From the NCBI RefSeq assembly GCF_030936135.1, contig NC_082595.1, forward strand, positions 78,650,135-78,714,134: a stretch of 64,000 bases of DNA. The letters are read 5' to 3'. Each line of letters opens with the position of its first letter. Positions within the stretch are counted from its first letter, which is position 1. Position numbers and translations under genes: made by a program. This stretch comes from Gavia stellata (lineage: Eukaryota; Chordata; Aves; Gaviiformes; Gaviidae). This document shows positions 26,126 through 40,729 of this stretch, piece by piece. The notes beneath the pieces were generated by a model. The model saw only the letters and a program-made list of their open reading frames with translations, made no database searches and had not been told where the DNA came from.

Positions 26126-28409
26126 TCAAACAGTTGTTGGCTGGCCAAACCCTTTTCTGACACCCATCAGTAAAGATGCTGTCTCTATTAGTACAAGGAC
26201 ACTGGCCTGAGTTGTTATACTGAGGAAGATATGTCTGACGTGAAGCTAAGGAAAGGATATAATTTAACATGAATGATTTGGTATTAACACATTTTGCTAT
26301 TACTGTGCCCACTGGGAGGAAACCACCACACTAGCAGTAGTGTATTCACCAACAGTGAAGTGGAATACCCTGAAGATATAAAGAGGATCTTGTGGGGATA
26401 AGTACTTAAAGAGAAGTTGGTTAGCCTTGTGTTGGTCTCTTTTCTATGAAGAAATACAATGAGCCATTTTTTAAAATGCATTTGTTTAATCTAACAAATC
26501 AGACCGTGCTAGAGTCAATTTAAAGCTTTGCTGATTTGCCTACTTCATGCTTCACTCATACAACAGTTACTAATATTTCTACAATTCTGTATCTAATGGA
26601 CTATATGTTTAGAATTCTGAAAAATAGCTTAAGAAAGGGTTCATTTATTTACACTTTGTGTGATGGTGTACGTAGTCTGTTGCAGAAGTAATTCTTGTCA
26701 TGTTTAATGCAAGAGTAAAACAATGAGTTATATTTATTTTAGTTTCTTGCCCTCCACCCAGCAGAGTTGCCTGTAGCCCCAGTAATTGTTTTATGTCAGG
26801 GTGTTAGTTATTAACAGTTTGTAAGATTCAAATAGCCAGAAAAAGAACTGCAAGAAGACAGCAGTAGTTATTTAAATCCCAGTTGCATAGCAAATGGGGG
26901 GGTGGGGCACACAAAGGCATGTCAGAGGATAAAAAAAAATGCTAGTGAGGAACTGGAGACCCTCCCAATTAAATCACCATTGCAACCTTTCTACTTCCCG
27001 TCCTTCATAAAGCTGCCGTAATGGTGGTTGGTAATACATTTTAAACTAAAACTACATCTATGTGATTCAAGTCCTTGACATAGAAATAAGGTTTTTATTG
27101 TGTGTAAAACCATTGATCTGACTTAATGTAACACTTGGTAATTTCTAAGAAGCTCCGATAGACATCTGGCCAATGTAGTTCTCAAGAGTCATAACTCAAT
27201 CCAGTGAAAATTGCATTTCTTTGAGACAAGTTATTTCGACGTGAAATTTTAACTGTTTGGCCTTACCAGTTAAGCAGTGCTGTCCTAAAAGACTTGCATG
27301 TGTCATTTTGGAGAAGTAATTTTCCTTATCCTGTGTAAACTCCAAAAATGCTGAATTGATTTTTGCTTCTCAGTAGCATACGTAGTAAGATTACACGTTG
27401 GCAGAGTTCAGGCCTGGATCAGACACAAAACATGAAAACTCGGGTAGTGGAGTAACTAAAAAGAAGGTTCAGGTACTGATGTGCATTTTCAAGTGAATGC
27501 AGATTAACTTTAGAATAATGGTAACTTTGCTCTTACGGCAACATAACCCGTACGAGGTTGCAACCAGTGCAAGAGAGGGTGCCCAGGAGTTGCCCAAAGA
27601 AAGTGTGGCTTGTTAAGCCATAATTCTGTTTGCCTTTCCCTCCCTTTAAAGATAGCCATTTGCTGTAGAGTAGAGCTGAGTGAAGAGTGGTAATAGCCTT
27701 TCATAAAGTGTTCTTAGAAGGAAATTTCATTAAAAGAATTTCTTAATCTTTTTTGTAGTATACAGAAGTTTCCATATGGCTGCTTCAGAACAGGAAATGA
27801 ATACAGTAATTTTTCTGGTCTTTCCTAAATCAAATTCCATTGTAGACACTTAATAAGCTTAGCTCAGCCAGACTTGGATATTGTTATGTTTTCTGATGGA
27901 AAACATGGTTCTGTTGATGTTTCACTGACTAACCTCTTCTGCTGAAGGATTCTAGCAGTAAATGACTGATCTTCTGTTTCTGAATCATCTACTAGCTGAG
28001 AAGACTTAATAGATGAGGAGCCAGAGGGTTTATTTGGTTTTGATTTGGGGCGGGTGGGGTGGTGGTGAAAAGAAAAAAACAAACAAACAAACAAACAAAC
28101 CAGCCATCTTTCTCCCACTCCCTTTTCCCTGACCATCTGGGCTTTATGGAGAACAAGAAGCGACAAGCACCTTCTGTATCTACAAATTTAAACAGTCTCT
28201 GCTGAAGGGGAAAAAAGAGTTTTCCATGTATTTATTAAAAGGAAATTAAGCAAGAGTCCTGCAATAACTGATAATTTGTAAGCAATTTAGGGAAAACACA
28301 GATTTCTAAACATCGCAGGTATTTTTTGTGATAATGTGACAATATAAAGAGAATCATTGCTGTGGCCATCTTTAAAAGGAAACTGAAATGGAGTATATTT
28401 TTGCAGCTC
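26125..28409. other. Intergenic, AT-rich
   Basis: No gene seen. Only simple sequence is notable, such as the AAAC run at 28073-28100. Confidence 0.5.
28073..28100. repeat. AAAC tetranucleotide run
   Basis: About five to six AAAC units following a short A-run, preceded by a G-rich tract. Confidence 0.9.
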
Positions 28410-28562
28410 AGTTCAAGACTGTCTCTGCCTGTCAGTGTTTAAGAGGCATTTGGACAATGCCCTTAATAATTTGCTTTAACTTTTGGTCAGCCCTGAAGTG
28501 GTCAGGCAGTTGGACTAAATGATCATTGTAGGTCCCTTCCAACTGAAATATTCTGTTCTAAG
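28410..28562 (+). mobile_element. CR1 3'-end fragment, + strand
   Basis: Near its end it has ttggactaaatgatcattgt and aggtcccttccaactgaaa, followed by attctgttcta, the typical CR1 3' end in forward orientation. It is 5'-truncated and diverged; the start is approximate. It is the only clearly + strand CR1 in the window. Confidence 0.85.
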
Positions 28563-31500
28563 ACCTAAGTCTGCCAGTCCCACTGAGCATTAAGTAGCTC
28601 TAATGCTATTATTTAAGCAAAAACACTTCAGCTGCCTTTTGCATGAAGGGCTGGGGTGGGGTAGGAGAGGAGAGAAAAAAAGACAGGAGGGCATTTCCTT
28701 TAATAACACTAAAAAATGTCTGTCTTCTGAATGATCTTAAACTGTATTAATGTACAAAATGTCACTAAGTGAAATTTGGTTTTGACTTGACTGACTTATG
28801 CTTTCAAATTTGCATGCTATGCGTGGTCAGTGCATCTTGCATGGTTGTTTTGTTCAGCTGGGAAAGTACAAAACAACTTTAAGGGGAGGGAAGGGTGATT
28901 TTTTTTTTTTGCTGTCTAGTAGAAAGGAGGTAATAATGTGTTGCTCTGCTCAGGTAGGATGGAAAATAAAGCCCATAGCAATTACAGAGGAATGAATTAT
29001 TTGCCACAGTCTGATTTGACATCAAGTCTCTGTCATTACCTTCATCATAACTGGCAGTCACTTTGCACAGTCAAGCACTGCTCCTGCAGTCAGCAGGCCT
29101 GATTAAAGATCTGAGACTGAAGTTGAAGGGTTTTTTAAAATATCTGTAACTGGATAACTGGTTCAACTGTAAGTTGAACTATAAATTCATTTGGAATGGC
29201 TATGGAAAGGCTTAATTTCTTGTCTGGTATGTTGTTTAGCTAGTGCAGTCTTTGTCCTTTTTCTTTCAGATTTAGAGATGTGTGTATTTTGGAATCCACT
29301 TCCAATGCAATTACTTACATTAATATTTTCTGCTATGAAAATAGCTTCTCCTTAAGCTTAAAAGCCCTTGTGTGGAGACAATGAGAAAACAAGATATCTG
29401 AATTGTTAATTCATAGCTGGTAGAATTGCTAAGCATCACTGCATGGTTTTGAAAGTAGAGAAAACTGGCAAATACAAGATGTACATAGCAACAGAGAAGG
29501 ATCCCATGGTGGAAGAATATTCACACAGGGATAGCAGTGTTAAGTTAACATCCCTCTGTAGAGTCATGTTGATGCCAACGGTACTTTAAGCAGCTATTGA
29601 GAGCTAAGCATCTGCTGAAGTATTTTGCTGTAGTATGACCTGAAGCCAGATCTGCAAAGGAGATGGCATGTGACAAAGCTGTGTTGTCACATGTAACCAG
29701 TGAAGTACATGTTGCCAGCAACAGAACCCACAGTTACCTGTCAGAGGCCTAAACTCTCCCTCCCATGGGAGAAGTGGGCTTGAATTCCTGCAGGCAGAGA
29801 GTGGAAATCAGCCTCATTCCCCCTTCTATCACAGATTGGCAGGGGGGGCATTAAATAATTGGCACTTATTCCCTGTTTTAAGAGAAAATGGACAGCTTTG
29901 TGAACAGTCCACCTAATCAGTCATTTCATCCTCAAGAGCTGAGAACAAGGACTGCATGATGTTTGTGGAGCCGTGAAAGGTTTAGAAAGAGAACGGCTAC
30001 CAAGCAGCTGTATATCAAAGGTCTGGGTAGCTGCTGTGTGCGGCCAGCACCTTTAATGTAAAAAATGGACGTATGTGGGCAGAACCGTCTCTAGAGCTGG
30101 GCAGCAGCTGAGGTTTTGACTACCCCAGTCAAAGTGCGTGCAAAATGTGTTCACTCAAGCTTAGATGTAATAGATATCTATAACTTTGTATGCATTGCTA
30201 CATTCTTGGGATTCAAATTATCCCTTCTTACTGAAACAGGCTGTGAAAATCAATCCACAGCAGTCTTCTTCAATCAGTCTAAGAACACACTAAAATCACA
30301 AGCCCCAGAAGCTGTGATTCCTCCCCCCAGCTCTCATCTTAACAGGGTGCTAACTTCAAAGGTTACTTTTGACCATTGAAATACCAACTGTATTAAACAA
30401 GCAGTCAAAATGCATGCAACCAGTTTGAATTGCTGGAATTGAATTATAAGCAGCTGGCTTCACTTCTAACTGAGGATCTAATGGTAAAAAAAAAAAAAGG
30501 GGGGGGGGCAACAGACCAAAACAAAATTCCAAACTAAATCCATCTGTCTGCTTCTACTCAATGAAAGTTAAATAGTAAGTGTGTCACTTTGAAGCCCAGA
30601 TGAAAGTTTCACTGCTCAGAGAATGTGCAACCTGTACAAACACACTTTTACAAAGGCGGTTATCTTCCTACAGGAGGGAAAAATAAATCTCTCTAAAGGT
30701 TTCCTCTTCCTCTGTGCCTGTTTTAATTCTTCTGAATCACAACATATGATGCAAAATCACAACTGCTTGCACAGATGGATGGTTAATATGCAGCTCCTGT
30801 TGTTCTGAGGAGGCTGCTGTTTGACTCATGTCTTTTCAGCTGAGTCATGAAGTGTAACTATGCAGTTGTACATTTCTTTGTCTCAGTGCGCCAGGCAAGG
30901 AGGCTGCTGTTCACAGCAGCTATCTCTGGCAGCGAGGAAACACAAAAGCGGGGATTTAGAGTGCGTAGCAGGGCAGTGCTGAGCTGGTGCATGCTTCTGC
31001 AACAATGGAGAGCCATGGCAGGCCTCTGCCCCAGCATGGCTGGCCTCAGCCAGCATCCCCTCTCCTACCAGCCACCCGGTAGGCAGTTCACATGTGTGTA
31101 AGAAGGCACAGAGGAGAGGCACTATAAGAATTCAAGGCAATTAGATGGAAATAATTTCTCCTAAAATGCTGATTCTTCAGAAATCTCAAGCTCAGCAAGT
31201 CAACTAGCTCAGTCAATAAAGATTTTTTTTTCCACTTTTTGCATAGTGCTTATACTGCACTTCATTTTGATCTGAGAACTACTCATAAAGAAATGTACCA
31301 AACCTTCCTGAATAGGCCTCAGTCGTGTCCCAAAGTATCCTCTGAGGTCCCTCTACCCCCACACGCAGTTTGTTTGAAATCACTGCCTCCAGCTGTAATT
31401 GTGTCCTGGAGCATTTGCTTTAAATGAAAATGGCTTCACGTTGAACCCTAACCCTTATTATCATCCTCAAAAGGAAAGAGGCCCAGTGGTAGTTCTGTTC

Positions 31501-34500
31501 CTGTAAACGGTTGGAGTAGACCTGCTTGACTCCTTCAGAGAGAAAAAAGACCTTAAATAGGTAGGCAGAAATGTATTGGTTAGTGATATATTAATGATAT
31601 GATAATGAAGTATGAATAGCTAGTCTTTACATGTCCAGCGTTTTCCATCTGAGTGACTTCAATCACTTCGCGAGTATCTTGGCATTATGTCGCCTTATTG
31701 CTATTGTTTGTACGATGGTATAACAGACAGCTGCTTGGAAGAAGTGGGGGGTGAGGCAGTCGGAGAGTGGGAACCAGTACTGCGAGTGACTTGCTGCTCC
31801 TCAGCCTCTGTGCCATGCAAATGAGGCTCTGCAGCCCCAAAGCTTTAGAAAAACCAGCAATTGGCTTGTGACTGTTAGATTAGCAGGGTTATGTGCTTTA
31901 AGTCCTAGAGAGCTCTGATGCGAAGGTGGACGGTTTTCTCTTATTTTTCTTTGTCAGACTAAATACACAGTTGGTTCCACTGTGGAAGGTTCTCACATTT
32001 AGAAAATAGGTAACGCAGGAGGAGAACCAAAAGCTAAACGCCGGCTTATTTTTATGAAGGCACAAACTAGGGGTCTGAAAAGCAGGAGGCTCTGGCACAA
32101 CAATAAGCAGCGTCACCGGGAAGGGATTCCAGCCATGGGGTAATGGTTCCTCCAGTAAAGGCGTCTGGCCAGTGCAGTCTCTGTTGTCTGCATAAAATCA
32201 GCTTCGTGTTTTATATGTCAGCTAAGTTAAAAATGACAGATTTGTAAGGATATCAGTATGATGCAAGTCTAGTTTTTCAGTTAAGTGACAAATTGGTAAC
32301 TAGGTAACTAATTTCCAGTATAGTGTAATTCTGTTTAGTATTTGGGGAAAAGAAAATAGTACCCAAACTCTTTATTTTTTTTATAGAATGTGAGTCAATC
32401 GTGTGACTCTTCCTAATTACTGGGTATTTTATTTAACATCCACACATTGCAGCTATTCACTTTTAAAATAAAACAATCAAAATATAAAATATGAGAAAAG
32501 GCAGGTATAGGTGCACTGGATTAAACTGTCTTGCTTAACAAGGAGGGAATTAAAAGACAGAATTTTGTGTATTGTATACTGCAAGTGGTAATGCTCATAG
32601 TAATTCCCACTGCAGGTGAGTTGTCTATAGAGTTTCGGTAAGTTTATGACTTCTAGAGCCAAGTGATGACTTTATTCTGGTTAATTTTTTCTTTACTTCT
32701 GGTGACCATACCTTCTGTCATTTTATTCCACCAAGCTATGGAGGTGAGAACCTTAAAAATCACTGTACATGTACCTAGTTTTACAATTACATATGCATTT
32801 CATCTCACTTTCATTGCAGACAGTGACTTCCTGATAGGCAGGGCTGTACTCCCTGCTCTTGCTTTCTCTCATCTGATTAAAAAGGGCTCAGGACAGTTAC
32901 TTTGTGTATGTGCTAACTCTTTTTTTTTCTTTTCTTTTTTAAACTCTGCAGTTTCTGTTACATTCTCAACAAATGTAGCACTGCAGCAGAAGCTATAGAT
33001 GCTTCAAATTAACCAGAAAAAATGTGGTTGTACTGATAAATGTTTTGCTTACATCTCCAGCTGCAGTAATATGAGACCTGCTTTATAATTCATCCATTGG
33101 GAATTTTGTGTCTATTTTGAAACCTCTGATGTGTGCCTGTTAGAAGGTAACTGAGAACTGTATACTGACACTCTCAAGTACAGTGATGACAGATCTTTTT
33201 TTTTTAAACCTTTTGGGTACTTTTGGACTGAGCCTTGCCTAGCATGTCATAAGAACGACAGGATTATAAATCATGCTTAATCACCGTGGCTTACCTTAAT
33301 AACCATTGAAAACCAGTTCCACTGCTGCTTGGATGGTAGCAGGAGCAATTTTTGTTCTGTTGAGAGTGGCTGGATAGAACCACCTCCAACCATCCTACAC
33401 TTATATTAAGGTAAGACAAGGGTGATGTGCTGTATGTTATGCTGGATATCTCTGGTAATCTGTGTAGTAAAAAACAGATTTGGGCTTTTTCACACAGGTT
33501 TGTGGTTTCTCTTTTCTCTTTCACTTTGAATTAGTCTGTACTTTCTGCATTTAAAACAAGAGTACTCTGGTCTCATTCACAAATGGGTAACTTTTAGAAG
33601 ATGCCCCCATATCCTATGGATAGTAGGAGAGGCCCTCTGGTTAATGTGATATAGGTGTTGCCTGTGTTCCAGGTGTGGTCTGTATTCCTCTTCTTTGAGC
33701 CTAGTCAGACAGAAAGTACATAAGACACTTCACTGCTGCCATTCTGGAAGACATCAAAGATGTATCGGCAACAGTTTGGAAACTTTGCTGGTTTGGCTGA
33801 AATCATAATTTCAAAGCCATGGCACAGCTTATTGTCATTGTTTTGTTTTCATACTGTATTTTAAAGAAGCCCTGAGGGAGTTGGTCTTGTAATCCAAAAA
33901 TGTCACTGTTCTGTCTTTTGCAGTGATTTTTTTTTTTCCCCTTAGGCTGTGCTTTAGGCAATCACTGGATATCAAAATGCATTATGTCTGGAAGAGAGAA
34001 AATATGGAAGAATGGAGTGGTTTGTAAAATTGAAATGGAAAGCATATTTGGTTGATATGTTTTTAAAAAGCTGCTTAAGAATATAGATGACAGAGTATTG
34101 TCAACTACTGCTTAAAGGGTATGTATATTAGCTTAACAACTTTGAAATGCCAAAAACCTGGTTGGGCTTCTCTAAGATGTGGCATAAGAACATGGTGGTG
34201 GATAACTTTTTTTCTTTTTTTTTTTCTTTTCAACCTCTAAGCAAAATTCAGTGAAACTTAAACTCTGGATTCATACAGGCACTTCTGTAATTGCTGCTTA
34301 TTCAACATATTAAAAGAATTAATTGAGCAGAAAGTGAACAATATATGATCAGATGTAATGGTTGCATACTGCCATTAATAGATCAATGGGTGTACCTGGT
34401 TATTGTCTGTTGTTGCTTGTATGCTTTGAGATGGTACCCTTTAAGTCCCAGCCCCCATTAGCAGACATTGTACATGTGTAGAGCAAGAAAAGGAAAAGAA

Positions 34501-37299
34501 AAAGAAACAAACAACAGAAAAAAAAAAACAAAAACGCAATTCCTGGTTCAGAACTCAGAATTAAGAGGCTATAAAGGTTGTCACAAGATTGGGGTCATAC
34601 TAACATGGTCTGACCTTACCTAGTCTTGCACAAAGTGAGAAGTAATATAATATTGTTGTAAACTTGTGAAGTTGTAAATTATAATTCTTATTTTGTGTGT
34701 ATTACCATTGACTTCTCTGCTGAGTAATGGATACTTAAGAATTAGCAGTAGAGAAATAAACTTGCCCTGGAAAAATACTCTGAATCTTTTTGAAAGAGGT
34801 AAGTGTATTTTCACAAGGTTTAAGCATGAAATGCAGGTCTGGGCTTCTTAGGTATGTGTGTAGTATGTGACACAGCCTAGATCAGCCTTAATGGTTATAA
34901 TGACCACATAGCTTAGTCGAGAGAATAAATAAGAGTGCAATTTCACTTTGTAGCTAATCTGATGTAACTGAACATTGCCGCCTAAATGATATATCCCACT
35001 AGCTGTGGGTTGAATCTGGGGATCATGTGGCCATGGATCTGGTCAACTGGGTGACTGAATAGAAAGGAAAAAAAAAACCCACAAAAACAAACGAAAAAGC
35101 TTTCCTGTGGATAGCTTCACTGCTCTCACTCCCCTTTCACCTACACAATCACTAGATCCAATGCAGGAAATCTTTGGATAGATAGAGGAGAAAAGCAGTT
35201 CTTCTGTCAGGTATTCACAGCTGCATAGGTTTAGCTTTGACATGGAGTAACAGCTTTCAAATTGCTGACCTCAGGTGTAAGCTTAAGAGAAGGAATTAAA
35301 AACTTTGGAATAGAGTTTCTTTTTCCTTTCAGATTTTCTATATCAGTTTCTTTTGCCCACACCAATCACTGCTTCATAGGAATGTCATTATTCTGAACTG
35401 TTGCTAGTGGATGCTGTTTCTCAAGAATATCCCAGAAGGAAAGGGGAAAGCAAATGAGCAAGAGTTTCTGCTTCCTTAGTTCATATGGGTGTGTGAATGT
35501 TGCTGGGTAACATGACTCACTGCACAGCTTTGTGAAGTAAATGGGACTGCGTTAGCTTGCAAAGCAAGTATGAACTATTTTCCATAAATAGTGATACTGC
35601 ACTTCGTCTCTAATGACTCTACAGAGCTAAATTTAGAGAAGGAGCTAAGATTTACTTTCTAAAAAACAGCATTTCTTTACAACTGCCATTTCACTCACAC
35701 ATACACACACACTTCTACCTTAGATGGTGGGGGGACCCCATTCAGTTGTGGGGGGGAAGTGGGGGAGCCACTGCTTGCATGCGCTCCTACATGTTTTCTT
35801 ATTACAGTACTTGTATCTGTATGTAGTGTGTACACGCAATTAGGTTTTCTATGGTGAATGACAATGTATGTACGTAAAACAGCTGGCAGGTGGGTTAATA
35901 TCTACTGGGCTGAATCGAAAACAGCATACAAAATTAAAAACTTGGAATGTACTTTACACTTCAGGTCACTTCAGGAATTGCACAGACTGTGATACAGAGA
36001 CTGCCCAGTAACTAAGAGAGAGATTCTAGGTCTTCCTGCTTTGCACAAAGGGGATCCTTGATTGCTATTCACAGTTTCAGCAGTACAGGCTGTCTCCTGC
36101 TGAGAGTGGGAAAGTTCCTGTTTCAGGCAGCAGAGGACGGTAACACATGACTTGCTCGTATGAAATCAGTTTGCAATCTTTTTCTAACCCTTACGGTCTT
36201 TTTTACATGTTTTACTTTCATTCTGGCCTGTGGGATAGCCACATCTCTAAGCTTAAGCATCAGTCTCTTACAGTTTATATTCCCCTCGTCTGTCCTCCCC
36301 TCCGTATCCTCCGTCATCTTGGCCTGATGGGATGGCATGTCAGCCTTGGCTCCCCTTCATTCTGAGATCTGGCCTCGGTGCAGAGAGCTGACTCAACACC
36401 TGTTCCCAGTTTAAAGGGGCCGAAGTCTACTTTATTCAATGGGTGGTACAAGCTTTTAACCTCCGAAATGCCATTCCTCTGTGGATTGCCTTGTAAAACC
36501 ACCGCTGTTGTTTTTCACAAGTATTGTTACAGAAGGGACTATGAGGAGTAGCAGCGTGTATGGACTGACCTCCCCCGTAACGTTACTAGTTGATAGTTCC
36601 TGTCATGGTATCACTGCCCGTGGGAAAGTCATGTGCGCTGTTTTTTAGCATTCTTCTGGTTGTTGTTTAGAAACTGCTGGAGAAACCAAACATGTTTTCC
36701 AGCATTTCATTTTGATAAGAAACTAGTACTGAATGAATGCTTCGTAACATCATGCCAGGAATCTGCTCAGTTCCTAACAGCTCTAACATAACCTGCCTTA
36801 TGCGGTGGCAGGAAGAGTTTGTGGTACAAAATTTCTTCTCCCTTCTTTCATTTCTATCCTGACTCTTCCTCGGTTAGAATTTAGGACTGACTGTTTATTT
36901 TCTTCCGCACCTCTCTGTTAGTTATATTAATATAGATTTTTTGGTTTTCAATAAAATGTATTTCATCATCTAGTGTGGAAGATGGAATTTACACAGCGAC
37001 ATGCATGTTCAGTGGTTGAAATATCTGTGAATTTCCATTCAGATGTGACTACCATAACTAAAAAGATTGACCTTCAGCTGATACACAAACACATTAAAGT
37101 CCTGGGGAGATTTCCTTACCAAGCTAAACAATGTGAGCGGGAATTATGGTATAAGAAATTCATTCGTGATCGCACAGATCTTCTAAGTAATGTAAACCTG
37201 TGGAAATTAAGGCTTGAAGAGACTTTTGGATATCTAATCCATAGACAAGGAAGTATTAGTTATACTTGAACCATTCCTGATAGGTATTTAGGTGCTTGT
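28563..37299. other. Intergenic, no supported gene
   Basis: 8.7 kb of AT-rich DNA with A/T and G runs (for example 30486-30508). An octamer site ATGCAAAT lies at 31815-31822 within a locally GC-richer stretch. A 98-codon open frame (36973-37269) of unknown nature lies near the end. No transcript feature is recognised. Confidence 0.45.
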
Positions 37300-38570
37300 A
37301 AGAAGTTGGGTAGTGATGGGGGTTCCACCAGCTGCCCACAGAATCTGTTCCAGTGTTTTTGTCTCTAGGTATCATCTTGAAGCATGGCTCCTAAGATGGA
37401 CAAAGTATCCCAGTAGAGGCTTTAATGAGTGCTAAGTAGAGTGGAAGGTTTATTTTATGTATCTTACAGCACTTTTGTTTATACATCTTGGTATGTTTGT
37501 TTTTTTCACAAGAGTATGGCAGTGTTGACTCATGTTCAGTTTGTGATCCACTCTAACCCCAGGTCCTTTTCTATAAGACTGCTGGCTAGCTGCTACTTCT
37601 CCCGTGTTTGTGCAGCGAACTGTTCCTTAAAAAGGACAAACATTAACCTTATTTCCTAATTATTTTAGACCATTTCTCTAATTTGCCCACATTACTCTGA
37701 ATTCTGTTCTTGACCTCTGAAGTGCTTAGCCCACCCCCCGCCCCGAGTATGCAATTTAAAATTACATTTGTGTGTATTTATAACTGTATATTTGTATGGT
37801 GGAATAATGTCTGTGCCCACAGAAACTGATTTGATACAACATTTCATAGTGGTATTAGCAATTACTCTGAGCACCTGTCATCTTCAGCTTGTCTCCTGCA
37901 CATCCATTATTTTGTCCAAAGTTTGCTGAGCTTACTTATGCAAGTTGCCTGTAAGCAGCATCAAATCTTCCCTTAAGTTAAATGATAGCCACGTTTCCCC
38001 ATCCATGAGCCTGTTAAACCTGTCACAGTAGAAAAGATTAGTTTGATGCAGTCTGCTCCTAACAAGTCTGGGGCTGTTACTTACCAACCTATTATCTAAT
38101 AAAAATAGTTCATTTGTTCCAATATATTTTTCCAGGAATTGAAATTAGACCGACTGCTCCATAACTGCCCAGCTCATGTGTGTGCTCGCTCTTTTTTTTT
38201 TTTTTTTCCCTTTTCTTTCTTTGTTCCCCCCCCCGCCTCCAATTTAGGGATGTTTTTTCTATTTTCCCAGTGTTCTGGAACCTTCCCACTCCATAGCTTT
38301 CAAAGATAATCAGTAGTGGCTCTGAGATAGCTTCATCTGGCCAAATACTTCAGAGAGACTGTATTAGAGTCAGCTAACTGAAAGCAAAAGCATAATTTTA
38401 AGTAAATGACCCCTTCTGTTCCCCCTGCCCCCCAATCAAGTTCTTTATACTTTATTGTGTTTGGGGTTTTTTTACTAACACAATTAAATATTGAGCACTT
38501 CTTCATCTGTTGGCTTACTGCTTTTAGCAAGCTGTTCCCAGTGTTCATTGCCAATTACAAATAATTGGCT
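37300..38570 (-). mobile_element. Ancient decayed CR1-like LINE
   Basis: The + strand reads as a degraded complement of CR1 ORF2 in the right order. First comes ccacagaatctgttccagtg (C-terminal end), then ttgactcatgttcagtttgt with aaccccaggtccttttct (the DLGVLID region). Next is the FADD region (accatttctctaatttgccc), then agaaaagattagtttgatgc and ttgttccaatatatttttcc (the upstream RT region), and finally tctcaaagataatcagtagt-like sequence. Many indels and substitutions leave no frame. It is much older than the other CR1 copies. Confidence 0.75.
38190..38240. repeat. Polypyrimidine tract
   Basis: About 50 bp almost purely T and C on the + strand (an 18-T run, then CCC, TTTTCTTTCTTTG and a run of C), inside the old CR1. 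Such tracts can adopt triplex structure. Confidence 0.85.
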
Positions 38571-40729
38571 TTTATTTCTACCTTAACTACCAACAGTCTC
38601 GAATCTTCTTATGTCTTTGTGCCCAGACTCGTGATTCTTCCTTTACAGGATTTTCTGTCTTGTGGAATTCTGGAGACTAAGCCAAACTGTCTTTCAGTAA
38701 ACTCAGTATAGATTGAACAGGTCAAGTATAAGTACTTTTCCAGATCTAGATTTATTCCCATAGTTCTTCTCTGAAACCTCTTCAAACTTTCACTGTCTCA
38801 AATCTAAATTCACTGAATAAATGTCAAGCATATGCTAGATACACTAAATCTGACCAATGCTTCTAAATTACTTGACTTGCACCACTTCTGGTTACTGTAG
38901 TTACCACATAGCAAGGATGATGTACATGTGATTGCAGTGGAAACTGATCCTATGGCCTGAGTGATGCCAAGACTCGAAACCACACCAATGTCAAGATGGG
39001 AGAGTGAACAACGGATGGCACTTCAGCTGAACAGCTGAATCTGTCCACACCATCCTTACTGGCCCAAGTCTCAGGTACTGCCCTTCTTCTTCCTTTGGCC
39101 TATCCATCCACTGTCTCCAATTTGTAGCATACTTTTGCAGTCTCCACCAAAATCACCTTTATTATGTTTCTCTCCCTTGCAGCCATAAGCTGCATCTCAG
39201 GTTTTCTTGATTCATATAAACCCCTTCTAGAACTCTACCTATAGACTTTGTCTCCCTCCTTGAAAACTTGCCTTTACTTGGGTCAGTAGGAGAGGCAGAA
39301 AGGGGGGAATGCAAAAGGTCTGCAAGATGAGAATGGAGAATTATAGGTTTTCTGTTGATGAACTTCCAGCTTGCTAAGTGCACAAGCCAGCTCCAAACCT
39401 ACTATAGTGAGAGGCAGCAAAATTAACCTTATGAGTGGACATACAGCAAAGCTGTCGGAGCGTAGCTCAATTGCTGTGAGGGCTCAGAGGAGAACTCTAA
39501 AATGCATGGTCAGTGGGTGAGGAGTTGAGGTCCCACTTAAGGGTTTCGTCACAGGCTTATCAGCACAAAAGGACAAATACGTTGCTTTTGGCAAAATGAT
39601 TTTTAGCAGAAGAGACCAGAGCTTTAAAATGGAGTTTTGGAAGTTCATGATAAATTGAGAACAAGAGCCAAACTGCCCTCACCCAGTAGATTTCTGTTCA
39701 GTAACTGACACTTTCTTTACGCACAATGCACCATTTTATATACATATATATAATTTTTTTTTTTATGCTCCCATTTAGGTATTCTTTGAATTGAACTCCT
39801 AGAAGGGCTTACCATTCATTTAGGGTGTCCAAAAGGTGGTGGGATATAGTAAAAATGCGATTCCATTTGGGGAAGAAGGGCGAACGCTGTAGCCTGTTTG
39901 CTGTTGGAAAACACTAATGCAAAACCACAGATTACAACCACAAATTATATTGTTTCTCCATAATGGTGGTTATTTCATCAGCCTTTCACCTTTATTCTGC
40001 ATTGGTGTCTAGTAACTGCTTTTTGCCTGGAGCCAGGTCAACACCTGGTATAAATTAGCCTAGCACTAATGAAGTATATGGAGCATATGAAGCTTTGTCA
40101 GCTGTCTACAAGTGAAGGGTCACTTTTCGGTTAAACTAAAGGAGGAATTACTTCTTGGATCTGAAGTCCTCTAGTTGTCTGCATGTATCTTCCCATTCAC
40201 TGTCCAGTTCCAGAACACTCTTACTGAAGCAGCCACCTGTGAGGTTCTTTTCTTCCCACTTAAGACATTTCCGCTCTAAATCAGATACTTTCATTTTCTA
40301 CTTCAGTAATGCAGATGTCCACAGAACAGAGGTTTAAATACAGCTGTTAGTTCTGGTTGCATCTGCGGTACACCCACTCTGTCTGATACTAAACCTTCAG
40401 TATCACGGTTCAACTGGTACTAAACATTCAATATAAGGTTCAACTTTGAAAAGATTGTCCAAAGGATTTTTTTTGAAATAGACTGTCCTCTAAGTATTAG
40501 TCCTTCACCCGTTGTAAATGCTGTAGCTGGAACAGTAGTGATTCCCAGAGGAAATCTGTTTTAGGGGAAACAATGCCTTTTTAAGAAGCTCATGTTAAGT
40601 TATTCAGTAGCTGTTTATTTATCCCAATAATACTCTCAATAGTTTTGAAGGCCACTTTCTTATACCTCCTACTGTAAGATCTTATTTTCTGAATCTATAA
40701 CCAAGGTCAGCTATGAGATCAGACAAGGT

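Noticed and set aside
31430-31460. Telomere-like ccctaaccct
   Set aside because: A single short match and not an array; chance.
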